This document shows, piece by piece, positions 44,241 to 55,008 of a DNA stretch of 64,000 nucleotides. The stretch is from Diphasiastrum complanatum (taxonomy: Eukaryota; Streptophyta; Lycopodiopsida; Lycopodiales; Lycopodiaceae), in NCBI GenBank assembly GCA_029204225.1, contig CM055104.1, positions 27,455,253-27,519,252 of the forward strand, given 5' to 3'. The first letter of the stretch is position 1; every line of letters begins with the position of its first letter. A program made the position numbers and the translations under genes. The notes beneath the pieces were generated by a model that did no database searches, was not told the origin of the DNA, and saw only the letters and a list, made by a program, of their open reading frames with translations.

Positions 44241-46018
44241 TCAAGGTGGTGGATCCACTAGCTCCCATGTGTGGTTGGTGATCAAGGCATCATATTCAAT
44301 CTTCATGGCCTCATGCCACTCCTTGGTATTGAGGGCTTCTTGAACATCTTTGGGCTCCTCGTGAGAAACAAAATAAGCATAAGTGGAATCAAGATCCACT
44401 TTTCCTTTGTCATCATAAGTGAGCCTCTTGGGTTCGGATCTCTCCCTCATGGATCTTCTAGGAGTGAAAATCTGAGGACTTCCATCTTCAAATCTTGACT
44501 CCTCCATATGTTGATTTTCTTCAATAACAATAGGTGATAGATTTTGAGGTTTCTTGATCTCGGCCCCTCCAAGATTGGACTTTTCTTCTTCATGAAAAAC
44601 TACATCTCTACTATCAATTACTTTAGAGGTAGAGAGCATGTAGATTCGATAGGCTTTCTTGTTGGATGAATATCCAACCATTACTCCTTTGCTTGCACAA
44701 GGATCATCCTTCTTTCTTGTTTCCAAGGGAATATGGAAAAGCATATGCATCCAAATACTCTAAGGTGTTCAACCTTAGGTTTCTTCAAATAGGGTGCTTC
44801 ATATGGTGACTTTCCTCCAAGTTCAACATGAGGGAGTCTATTGCAAAGATAGTTTGAACAATTGATAGCCTCACCCCAAAAGTCTTTTGGCAAGGATGCC
44901 TCAATTCTAATGGTTTTGGCACATTCACATAGTGTTCTATTCTTTCTTTCAGCCACCCCATTTTGAGATGGTGTATATGCACAAGAAAACTCCCTTTTAA
45001 TGCCTTCAAGCTCACAATAATCATGAAATTTATTGGAAGTGTACTCACCACCTCCATCACTTCTAAGAATCTTGATTTTGTAAGAAAATTGCTTTTCAAC
45101 TAGAGCTTTGAACTTTAGGAAATAGTCAAACACCATAGATTTTGAAGCTAGAAGATATACCCAAGTAAATCTAGTGAGATCATCAATTAAAGTTACAAAG
45201 CAAGTAGCACCACCCTTGCTCTTTGAAGATGAGAAGTGCACATCTGAGTGTATGAGCCCCAATGGATGTGTAGTCTTGATAGATGACTTTGAAAAAGGCT
45301 TCTTATGAGACTTAGACATGGCACAAGCCTCACATGGCTTGAAATTCTTGGAGATAAGATTAGGCAAGCCAATAGCTTTGGCTTTTTTGACCATGGACAC
45401 CATAGAATTATAGCTAGGATGTCCCAACCTTCTATGCCATAGTTCCTCCAAAGACATATGAGTAGCAAAAGCACTATCACAAGAGTTAGCATACTCTTTG
45501 GGATCAAGCTTGTAGATTCCACCATATCTAGACCCAAATGCAATGATCTCATCATGCTTCTTGATTGTACATGTATCAACATTGAAATTCACATCTAGTC
45601 CACTGTCAAACAATTGCCCAACACTAATAAGATTTTTTGTTAACTTGGGAACAAAAATTACATTAGACAGAGAAAGAACTTTTGATGAAGAAAGCTTTAA
45701 GGGAATGGTCCCTATGCCTTCAATAGCACACTCCTGATCATTTGCTGTGTAGATGGACTTCTTGGCTCCTTCATAAGGTGATATGGATGAAAAAGAATTC
45801 TTGGAGCTACACATATGTGAGGAAGCTCCACTGTCGATATACCAAGAACCATCCTTCTTGAAAGGTGATGAAGAAAAACTCGAGACCGTAAGAGATCCCT
45901 CTCCATCACTTGCATGAGCATCTTCCTTCTTTTCATTAGAAATGTTGGCTTGCTTGAATTGACTCTTATTCTTGAAGCAATTGGTGGCATAATGCCCCTT
46001 TTTGCCACAAAAGAAACG
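44241..46018 (-). pseudogene. Copia-F1 zinc knuckle-protease-integrase-linker
   Basis: The longest frame (44,681-45,814, 377 codons) is an almost complete integrase: LWHRRLGHPSYNSM...CEACAMSKSHKK zinc module, HSDVHFSSSKSKGG (first Asp), KILRSDGGGEYTSNKFHDY (second Asp), TPSQNGVAERKNRTLCECAK (Glu), HLRVFGCICF. It is preceded by the protease (SWYIDSGASSHMCSSKNSF, about 45,848-45,790) across a frameshift, and by a cut zinc knuckle (CGKKGHYATNC, about 46,010-45,975). The linker (44,241-44,750) carries VGYSSNKKAYRIYMLS and RRSMRERSEPKRLTYDD. All three DDE residues are present. It is cut at 46,018 in the knuckle and meets the plus-strand gag of Copia-F2. Confidence 0.93.
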
Positions 46019-46185
46019 AGGTGAGAATGATTTAGATCAAGAGAGATTGGATAAGCTAGTGAGGTCCATATCTCACTTTGTTGCAAGATCTTGCATAGGA
46101 AGTGGTAGCACACCCTTATTGAATCCTATAGTAAGAGAGAGAGCAACATTTTCTTGTCCAATTCACAAGGTGCCTTCACTATTAC

Positions 46186-47157
46186 ATGGCTTCTATGGGT
46201 TCCTATCTATTGGAATATAGTGAAAGGCTATCCTCTTCCAATTATTCTATTTGGAAGTTGAGGATGGAGTCTATTCTAACACTCCAAGATGTGATGGATA
46301 TTGTACTTGGGATTGACGAGGAGCATCAAATCCTTCAAGAAGTACAGAAGTACAAGAAGAGAGCTAGGATGGCTCTCCACCACATCAAAATGAATGTCTC
46401 CAATGAGATTTTGAGGGAGATTGGTGCTTGCACGTCAGCCAAGGATGCTTGAGACACTCTCAAAGCAATCTATGAGGCCAAGAATACCTCAAGACTCCTC
46501 GATCTTAGAAACCAAATCTTCCAAATTTTTCAAAAGAGTGATGAGAGTGCCACTAGTTATGTGTTGAGAGTGAAAGATACTTATAGGGAGCTTGCTTGTG
46601 TTGGAGGATCCATACATCAAACTGCCATACTTAATGGCTTGAGAGATGAGTATGAGATCCTTGTCCAATCCTATGCCATCAAAAAGGACCTACCTACTTT
46701 GGAGGCTTTGCAAGGAGTGCTAATGGCTGAAGAATCAAGACAAGAGAATAAGCTATTAAGGATGGAGAAGTTATCAATCAACAATAATGGTGATGGAAAA
46801 GCTTTTTTTTCCAAGCACAAAGGGAGGAGCAAGAAGAAACACCAACACTTCTCCAAGGACAAAGCAAAGGACAAAGACCAAGATGGAGAGGAGGATGACA
46901 CCTCTCATGCTTCTACCTCAAAGAAGAAGAAGAAGAAGAAAAATATCAAATGCTTCTTTTGTGGCAAGATGGGGCACTATGCAACAAAGTGCTTCAAGAA
47001 GAAAAATCAATTTAAGCAAGCCAACCTTTCAAATGAGAAAGAAGATTCTATTGCAATTGATGGAGAGGGATCTCTTATGGTCTCTAGTTTTTCATCTGCA
47101 CCTTTCAAGAAGGATGGATCTTGGTACATTGATAGTGGAGCATCTTCACATATGTGT
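46186..47157 (+). pseudogene. Copia-F2 gag and start of protease
   Basis: Gag from its own ATG (MASMGSYLLEYSERLSSSNY at 46,186), WKLRMESILTLQDVMDIVLG, RMALHHIKMNVSNEILREIG, one in-frame stop at 46,450 where Trp is usual, then LRVKDTYRELACVGGS, LPTLEALQGVLMAEESRQEN, a Lys/Asp-rich stretch, the zinc knuckle CFFCGKMGHYATKC (about 46,951-46,992), and the protease site SWYIDSGASSHMC. It is cut exactly there (about 47,157) and fused to gypsy gag. It is the same family as F1, in head-to-head orientation. Segment 46,019-46,185 before it may be leader DNA. Confidence 0.9.
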
Positions 47158-48055
47158 CGCGTGACTTGGGCACTTATGTCCAAGAGTTCATGGATCTTCT
47201 AACTAAAGTGCCATATTTTTTAAACAAGTACCCAGAGTAGCAGTTTGTGAATTGCCAGTGGACTTTCAGAATGAATACAAGTGCAATTCTTTGAACTCAT
47301 TGGAGGATGCCATTCGGATCACACGTGTGTACGATCAGACGGTGGTAGCTTCCAGGAAACAGGGGCAAGAAAAAAGCTCAACAAAATTCCGACTATGAAA
47401 AAAGTCAAAAACATTTTTTGATGAACTAGAAAGTATGGCTTATCAAAAACCCAAATCAGTGAAGAAATCAAAGAAAAAGTCTAAGTCATCAGTTAGAGAT
47501 GCCTTCAAACAAGGGCTGTGTTTCAATTGTGGCAAGGCAGGCCATATGGCAAAAAGAGTGCCTTTAAAGAACAAGTCCTCATCTAATCTTATGACAATTG
47601 ACTTGCAAGTAGGTAAAATGGAAATTGATGTTATTAATAGTACTTGTGAATGTCAATTCAGTACATTATCTTTTGGTCCTCACAATTTGTTTCGAGTAAG
47701 AGGCAAGTCGTCAGGGAAAGATGTGAATGTATTGTTTGATTCAGGCAATACTCATAATTTTATTAATTCTAGACTTGTGCAGAAACTCCAGGTACCTACC
47801 AAGCCAAGTGACCATAGATATGTGGCTAAGCTTGCGTCAGGTGCAGATTCTGAAGTTTTTGAAGTAAGGGTTTTGGAATTGGAGCTGGATCTTCAGCGCC
47901 ATGCTGAGAAGATTAATTTCCATGTTCTAAACCGGGGCCAATCGCACGTAATTTTATGCTATGAGTGGTTCTTTAGTAAATCTAATAGTTTGCAAATTGA
48001 TTTTAAAAAGCATGAATTCTAGTGGTAAAGTAGTATCCATTTTTGGTGATGATAC
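47158..48055 (+). pseudogene. Gypsy-G1 gag-protease
   Basis: Starts inside gag (GTYVQEFMDLL-like reading, then NECKCNSLNSLEDAIRIT), with breaks near 47,220 and 47,395. An open frame at 47,435-48,022 has the zinc knuckle CFNCGKAGHMAKRV (last Cys replaced), ECQFSTLSFGPHNLFRVRGK, and the protease VNVLFDSGNTHNFINSRL (about 47,720-47,770; DSG active site with N for the usual A/S). It ends GYEWFF-like in CYEWFFSKSNSLQIDFKK. It matches G2 at 55,533-56,405 on the other strand. Confidence 0.9.
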
Positions 48056-49740
48056 TGGAACTCAGTTTTCAATGATTACATCGGCGTAATTAATAAAGGA
48101 AGCTCACAATTTTGATTGTTACTATCTTGTTTTAAAATCTTGCTTAACTGGAATTGTTTCTGAGCCTTCGGATGAGAATGAAAGTACTAAATCAATTATT
48201 GATGGTAATTTCATTGTGAATGATGAAAGTCAGTATGGTAATTTAGATCATGATCATGAAGAGAAACAATTGTTAGCAGGTTTAAAGCAAGAGTTTAGTG
48301 ATGTTTTTCCTAGTGAACTTCTGCATGGTCTACCTCTGTCTAGGTGAGTAGATCATAAGATAGAGTTAATTTCTAATAGACAACCTATCTTCCGACGACC
48401 GTATCGGTTTAGTCTAAAGGAAGAGGAGGAAGTGACTCGGCAAATTGGGGAGTATCTTCGAATGGGTCACATTCGACCTAGTAAGTCGCCATGGGGGGCG
48501 CCGGTCCTTCTTAAGAATAAGAAAGACGGTACTTTCTGGATGTGCATAGACTACAAGGGGTTAAATAATGTTACCATTAAGAATAAGTATCCTCTACCTA
48601 GGATGGACGATCTAGTTGATCGTTTGGGTGGAGCTAAATATTTTACTAAAATTGACTTGTGAACTGGTTATCATCATATTCGAATTCATCCAGAATATGT
48701 GTCTAAGATGGGTTTTAGGACTAGATTTGGTCATTATGAATTTTTGGTGTTACCGTTTGGATTAACTAACGCTCCGGCCACTTTCCAGCAGATGATGAAC
48801 GATTTATTTCGTCCATATCTGGGGAAGTTTGTTGTAGTGTTTTTTGATGATATAATCATCTATAGTAAAACACTGAAAGAGCATAAGAAGCATCTTAGGA
48901 CTATCTTGAGGATTTTGAGACAGCAGAAGCTTTATGCTAAAGAGTCGAAGTGTGAGTTATTTAAGAAGGAACAGTTATATTTGGGTCATGTCATATCCTG
49001 GAAGGGAGTTATGATTGATCGGGAAAAAATTAAAACAATTATGGATTGGCCAATTCCTAAAACAGTGAGAGAACTTAAATCTTTCTTGGGATTTACAATT
49101 TTCTTCTGTAGATTCATTTGGATTATTCGCTGATTGCTGCAACTCTCAACAGTGCGTTGAAGGGGATAATTACTTGAAAGGATAGGCCGAGTCCACCTCT
49201 CGTGTAGAATGAGACATTGGATGCAAGTTTTAATAAACTTAAGAAACTAATTGTCTCAGCACTAGTTTTGATCATAGTGGATCTAGATAAACCTTTTCTG
49301 GTTAAAGTGGATGCTAGTGATTATGCGGTTGGTGCAATTATGCTACAAGAGGGGAGGCCAGTTGCTTTTGAGAGTAAGAAGTTGTCTGATGCACAAACTA
49401 GATATACAACTAAGGAAAAAGGAATTTTTGTGGTTGTGCATGCGTTGAAGACGTGGAGACACTATTTATATTGTAGTCAATTTATAGTGTGCGCACATCA
49501 CCAACCATTAAAATATTTCTATAATCAAAAAGACCTTAGGGGTCAAAAACCTCGATGGGCGGAGCTGATGCAAGAATTCGACTTTGATTTGAGATATATT
49601 AAAGGACCGTCAAATCAAGTGCCAGATGCCTTAACTCGGATTGCAGAGGTGAATCAGTTGTCGTTCACAAAGATCACTACTGATTTCTATCTTTCATTTC
49701 GAGGTCTTTATGAACAAGGTTCTCATTTTGGACCTATATG
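48056..49740 (+). pseudogene. Gypsy-G1 reverse transcriptase-RNase H
   Basis: RT motifs in order: [67 protein letters not shown] then a stop (48,659), GYHHIRIHPE, LPFGLTNAPATFQQMMNDLF, the active site FFDDIIIYS (about 48,841-48,867), LYLGHVIS, and the thumb/connection FLGFTIFFCRFI with a frameshift near 49,110. RNase H: FLVKVDASDYAVGAIMLQEG, YTTKEKGIFVVVHALKTWRH, HHQPLKYF and QVPDALTRI. The domain order RT-RNase H-integrase is Ty3/gypsy type. It has one tga stop in RT, breaks near 49,130-49,215, and a stop at 49,751. Confidence 0.93.
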
Positions 49741-51190
49741 GCAAAGGTTCTGAATGGCTCTCAATTGGGAACTGATTTCCAAGGTGATCAGTTGGTTGTG
49801 AAAGATAAGAAGGTAGTAGATGATTTTTCCATTCAGAATGGTATTTTGTTCCGAAGGAGAAAAGTGTGTGTACCAAGAGTGGATGCATTAAAAAAAAAAA
49901 TTATTTGAATCTCATGACGCATCTTGTGCAGGGCATCCAGGTATACATCGTACGTTAGATTAGGTACGAAGGGACTTTTTTTGGCCAAAGTCGAAACCTT
50001 TCGTAGAATCTAATGTGTTGAACTGTCATTAGTGCCAGCGGAATAAAGCAGAGCGCTTAAAGGCTTGTGGACTATTGCACCCGTTGGATACTCCTTCTAA
50101 ACAGTGGGATAGTATTTCAATGGACTTTGTAGTTGGTTTACTGAGGATGAATAAACAGAATGATGCAATTTGGGTCATAGTTGATCGGTTAACAAAATTG
50201 GCTACATTTATTCTGGTAAAGACTACAATTAAAGCGTTTGATTTAGCTCAAGTGTTTGTTGAACGTTTGTTCAGGTTTTATGGGTTGCCATCTAACATTG
50301 TTAGTGATCGGGATCCTAAATTTACAGGCCGATTTCAGATGACATTGTTTGAAAAGCTTGAGACGTCTTTGAGCATGGGCTCGACTGATCATCCGGAATC
50401 CGGTGGTCAGAGACTGAGAGGACTAATCAGACGATGGAACAAATGCTTTGTGCATATGTTTCACTTAGGCAATCTCAGTGGAAAAAGTATCTTCCATTGA
50501 TTGAGTTTGCTTATAACAGTAGTAAGCATTCGGCTACTAGATATGGTCCGTTTATGCTTATGTATGGATTTCACCCTAGATCTCCAATAACGGTTGAAAC
50601 TGAATTGATTAAAGTTCAGAAAGTAGCGGATTTCTTGTGTGAAGTACAAGAAATGTTAAAGTTAGCATGTTTTCATGTTCTAAATACCTAGGAGCGGGTA
50701 AGACATTTTGCTAATCTGAAAAGATCGCCTCGGGAGTTTCAAGTTGGAGATTGGGTGATCTTAGAATTCCGAAGGATTCTGAAGTAATGCGCACTGGGAA
50801 GCATTACAAACTGTCTGCTAGATACAGTGGACCTTATAAAATCTTGAAAAAGATTGGATCTTTAGCTTACCGATTAGAGTAACCAGAGGGAAGAAGGGCT
50901 CATCCTGTGTTTCATGTAGGTCGTCTAAAGATGAGTTTACATGAGGGAGATCATGTTGGTTATGGTACTAATCTAGGTTCATTTTAAGACTTATCTGAGA
51001 GAATTCCTTTAGAAACTGAAAAGATTTTTGATACAAGATCCAAGCGATTGCAAAATCGGGATGTTATTGAGCATCTAGTTCGTTGGAAAGGATATTCTAA
51101 GGATGAGGATTCATGGGAACTAGAAGGTAGTAGTAAAGAAGAGTTTCCCAAACTTTGAGTTTTGAGGACAGAACTAAAATAAGGGGGGCA
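49741..51190 (+). pseudogene. Gypsy-G1 integrase with chromodomain
   Basis: Integrase zinc module (HDASCAGHPGIHRTLD, then a stop; NCH..C side degraded), core WDSISMDFVVGLLRMNKQN, YGLPSNIVSDRDPKFTGRF, then a frameshift near 50,412 before TERTNQTMEQ, SLRQSQWKKYLPLIEFAYNS, LMYGFHPRSPITVETE, KRSPREFQVGDW (frameshift), and HPVFHVGRLKMSLHEGD. A C-terminal chromodomain follows (DTRSKRLQNRDVIEHLVRWK then GYSKDEDSWELE, about 51,030-51,125), placing the element among chromoviruses. Chromodomains of this group steer insertion to heterochromatin. The purine tract AAGGGGGGCAG (51,181-51,191) precedes the LTR. Confidence 0.92.
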
Positions 51191-51193
51191 GTA

Positions 51194-51591
51194 TGTTACG
51201 ACCCTAATGGGAGTTTGTACCATTGGGGGGCTATCTTAGATGTAGGGGCCATGCCTACTTTGGATAATAGCTAAGTAGGATCTTAGGCTATGTCTGCATG
51301 TGGTATAGGCATGTGTGTTGCATCCAAGTATGGGATAGGATGTACATGCACTGTGTCTATGCATGGGTCTTTGCTATTATGAGTTAGGGGTACCTACATG
51401 CAGTGGACATGCATGGGAGTTAGACATGAGTGATAGCACACTTACATGTGGACTCAATGCATGGACAGGCAGGGTGGGTGCTACTCTCTCTATACACCAT
51501 CTCTTGTGTCCATATTGTCGGCTGCTTAAATTTCTTGCCCGCCGTAAAAACTTCTCCATAATCTTGATTGGAGGACTTGGGGGACGTTTTA
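51194..51591 (+). repeat. 3' LTR of Gypsy-G1, rearranged
   Basis: TGTTACGACCCTAATGGGAG at 51,194 directly after the purine tract matches the LTR at 58,507. Homology holds to about 51,510. Then 51,512-51,555 is instead homologous to minus-strand gypsy gag DNA (56,627-56,668), before LTR-end-like sequence (GATTGGAGGACTTGGGGGAC). It abuts minus-strand G2 at 51,592. Confidence 0.8.
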
Positions 51592-53804
51592 ATATCCCTC
51601 ATGTAAACTCATCTTCAGACGACTTACATGAAACACAGGATGAGCCTTGATTCCCTTTGGTAACTCTAATTGGTAAGCTAAAGATTCAATCTTTTTCAAA
51701 ATTTTATATGCCCCACTGTACCTAGCGAACAATTTGTAATGCTTTCCAGTGCGCATGAATCCTTTGGAATTCTAAGATACACCCAATCCCCAACTTGAAA
51801 CTCTTGAGGCGATATTTTTAGATTAGCAAAATGTCTTACCCGATTCTGGGCACTAAAAACATTCTCACGTGCTAATTGTAACATTTCTTGCATTTCGCAC
51901 AAGAATTCCGCTACTTTCTAAACTTTGATCGACTCAGTTTCAACAATTATCAGAGATCTAGGCTGAAATCCATACATAAGCATAAATGAATTATACCTAG
52001 TAGCTGAATGCTTACTACTATTATAAGCAAACTCAATCAATGGAAGATACCTTTCCCACTGAGATTGCCTGAGTGAAACATATGCACAAAGCATTTGTTC
52101 CATCGTCTAATTAGTCCTCTCAGTCTGACCATTAGATTCCAGATTGTCAGTCGAGCCCATGCTCAAAGACGTCTCAAGTTTTTCAAACACTGTCGTCCAA
52201 AATCGGCATGTAAACTTAGGATCCCGATCACTAACAATGTTAGATGGCAACCCATATAATCTGAACAAACGTTCAACAAACACTTGAGCTAAATCAGACG
52301 CTTTGACTGTAGTCTTTACCGGAATAAATGTACTCAATTTTGTTAACCGATCAACTATGACCCAAATTGCATCACTCTCTTTATTCGTCCTCGGTAAACC
52401 AACTACAAAGTCCATTGAAATACTATCCCACCATTTAGAAGGAATATCTAATGGATGCAACAGTCCACCAACCTTTAAGCGCTCTGCATTATTTCGCTAG
52501 CACTTATCACAGTTCAACACATAAGATTCTATGAAAGGTTTCAAATTTGGCCAAAAAAAGTCTTTTCGTACCAAATCAAGTGTACAATGTATTCCTGGAT
52601 GCCCAACACAAGGTGCGTCACTGACATTCAAATAATATATTTTTTTAATGCATCCATTCCTGGTACACACACTTTTCTCCTTCGAAACAAAATCTCATTC
52701 CAAATGGAAAACTCATCCACTACCTGCATATCTTTCGCAACCAACTGATCACCTTGCAAATCAGTTCTCGATTCAGAGCCATTCAGAACCCTTTGCCATA
52801 TAGGTCCGAAATGAGAATCTTGTTAATAAAGACCTCAAAATGAAAGATAGAAATTAGTAGTTATCTCAGTGAATGACAACACATTCACCTCTGCAATCCG
52901 ACTTAAGGCATCCACCACTTGATTTGACGATCCTTTAATATATCTCAAATCAAAATCGAATTCTTGCATTAGCTCAGCCCATCGAGCCCCTAAGGTCTTT
53001 CTGATTACAGAAATACTTTAATAGTTGGTGATCTAAGCACACTATAAATTGACTACCATATAAATAGTGTATCCACATCTTCAACGCATGCACAACCACA
53101 AAAAAGTTCTATTTCATGAGTTGTATACCTAGTCTGTGCATCATATAACTTCTTACTCTCAAAAGCAACTGGCCTCCCTTCTTGTAGTAGAACTACACCA
53201 CCGCATAATCACTAGCATCCACTTTAACCAAAAAAGGTTTATCCAGATCCACTATGATCAAAACTGGTGCCGAGACAATTAGTTCCTTAAGTTTATTAAA
53301 ACTTGCATCCAATGTCTCATTCCACACAAGAGGTGGACTCGGCCTATCCTTTCGAGTAATTATCCCCTTCAATGCATTGTTGAGAGGTGCAGCAATCATT
53401 GAATAATCCAAGATAAATCTACGGAAAAAAACAATTAACCCTGAAAAGAATTTAAGTCTTACAGTTTTAGGAATTGGCCAATCCAGAACCGTTTTAATCT
53501 TTTCTTGATCAATCATAATTTCCTTTTAGGATATGACATGACCAAGATACAATAGTTTTTCCTTAAAGAACTCACATTTCGACTCTTTAGCATAAAGCTT
53601 CTCCTGTCTCAAAATCCTCAAGATAGTCCTAAGATGCTTCTTATTCTCTCTGAGTGTTTTACTATAGATGAGTATATCATCTAAAAACACTACAACAAAC
53701 TTTCCCAGATATGGACGAAATAAATTGTTCATCATCTGCTAGAAAGTGGCCAGAGTATCAGTTAATCCAAACCGTAACACCAAAAATTCATAATGACCAA
53801 ATCT
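51592..53804 (-). pseudogene. Gypsy-G2 integrase, RNase H and part of RT
   Basis: Minus strand. Starts (downstream end) in the integrase C-terminal domain HVSRLKMSLHEG, with the chromodomain missing. Upward in coordinate: KISPQEFQVGDWVYLRIPKD (51,830-51,770), LRQSQWERYLPLIEFAYNSS, the integrase core (52,107-52,460, WDSISMDFVVGLPRTNKESD, SNIVSDRDPKFTCRFW, ESNGQTERTN), a degraded zinc module (52,500-52,640), RNase H fragments (52,880-53,240) and connection/RT (53,193-53,735, WPIPKTVR, LIVDLDKPFLVKVDASDYAV, VVFLDDILIYSKTL). RT stops at 53,804, where a foldback element is inserted, and resumes at 55,009. Multiple frameshifts and stops. Confidence 0.92.
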
Positions 53805-55008
53805 CATTAGGGGAACTCTTGAATCCAAAAGGGCCTTTTGTAAAGATGCTTTTTTTGACTTTTCAAAGGTTTTAGTGTCCACATGGCCCCATGGTGTATT
53901 TCCATGTGTGCTAGACCGTAACGGTGGTGGCCCAACTTCAATTTTAGGCAGCCACTTCTAAGATAAATCAATTACACTAAAATTCAAATTGAAGTGGGTG
54001 GGAAACCCAAGGCCGTCTCCTCGCGCATATGTTGTCGTGTCACTTCATGCCTCACCATGCGGAAGGCAGGTGGAGTGAGCACATGTGAAGGAGGAAAATA
54101 GTCTGCCTCTAGTAAAAGAATTGTAGCATCTCTTTACACCATTACGTAGATCATGAAAACCGCACACTTTTTCTTTTGGATCACTTCAATCCGACACACG
54201 GTTAAAAAGTTATGGTCGTCTGAAAATTCATACCCTACTTGATATCGGAGCCGAGCGACCCAGACTTCTTCTCACCGAACATAATGCTCTGGTCGCACAA
54301 CTCCGATATCTCAACCACGCAACCAGAGCATTATGTTCAGTGAGAAAAGGCCATGGGTCGCCTAGCTCCGATATCTCAGCCGCGCAACCAAAGTATTATG
54401 TTCAATGAGAATAAGTCATGGTCGCTCGGCTCCGATATTAGGTAGGGTATGAATTTTCAGGCTGCCATAACTTTTAAACCGTGTGTCGAATTGAAGTGAT
54501 CCAAAAAGAAAAATTGTGTGGTTTTTCATGATCTATGCAATGGTTTAAACAGATGCTACAATATCTCAGCCACAAGGCCAGAGCATTATATTCAGTGAGA
54601 ACAGGTAATGGGTCGCTCAGCTCCGATATCAGGTCGGGTATGAATCTTCAGAGTGCCATAACTTTTTAACCGTGTGTCAGATTGAAGTGGTCCAAAAAGC
54701 AAAAGTGTGCGGTTTTTCATTATCTACGCAATGGTGTAAAGAGATACTACACTTATTTTACTAGAAGCAAGTTATTTTCCTCCTCCACATATGCTCACTC
54801 CACTTGCATTCCGCATGGCGAGGCACGAAACGACGCGACAACATATGCGTGAGGACACGGCCTCAGGTGTTCCACCCACTTTATTTTGAATTTTAGTATA
54901 ATTGGTTTATCCCAGAAGTGGCTGTCCGAAATTGAAGTTGGGCAGTCTAATGATGTTCTCTCTCTACATTCTTAAAGGGCCCATATTGAGTTCGAAGTTA
55001 CTCTAATG
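53805..55008. mobile_element. 1.2-kb foldback element inside Gypsy-G2 RT
   Basis: Insert with CATTAG at one end and CTAATG at the other. Its arms, roughly 53,805-54,262 and 54,609-55,008, are long imperfect inverted repeats: CCCAACTTCAATTTTAGGCA at 53,931 pairs with TGTCCGAAATTGAAGTTGGG near 54,924-54,942, and the stretch at 54,130-54,240 pairs with 54,625-54,750. The core holds a third copy of an arm segment (54,421-54,548) and three direct copies of a unit beginning CTCCGATATCTCA (54,301; 54,366; a truncated one at about 54,560), plus one inverted piece at 54,270-54,292. No coding frame. The empty site is known from G1 (48,715-48,734): removing exactly 53,805-55,008 restores contiguous RT, and there is no target-site duplication. 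A non-autonomous DNA element or foldback; superfamily unknown. Confidence 0.85.
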
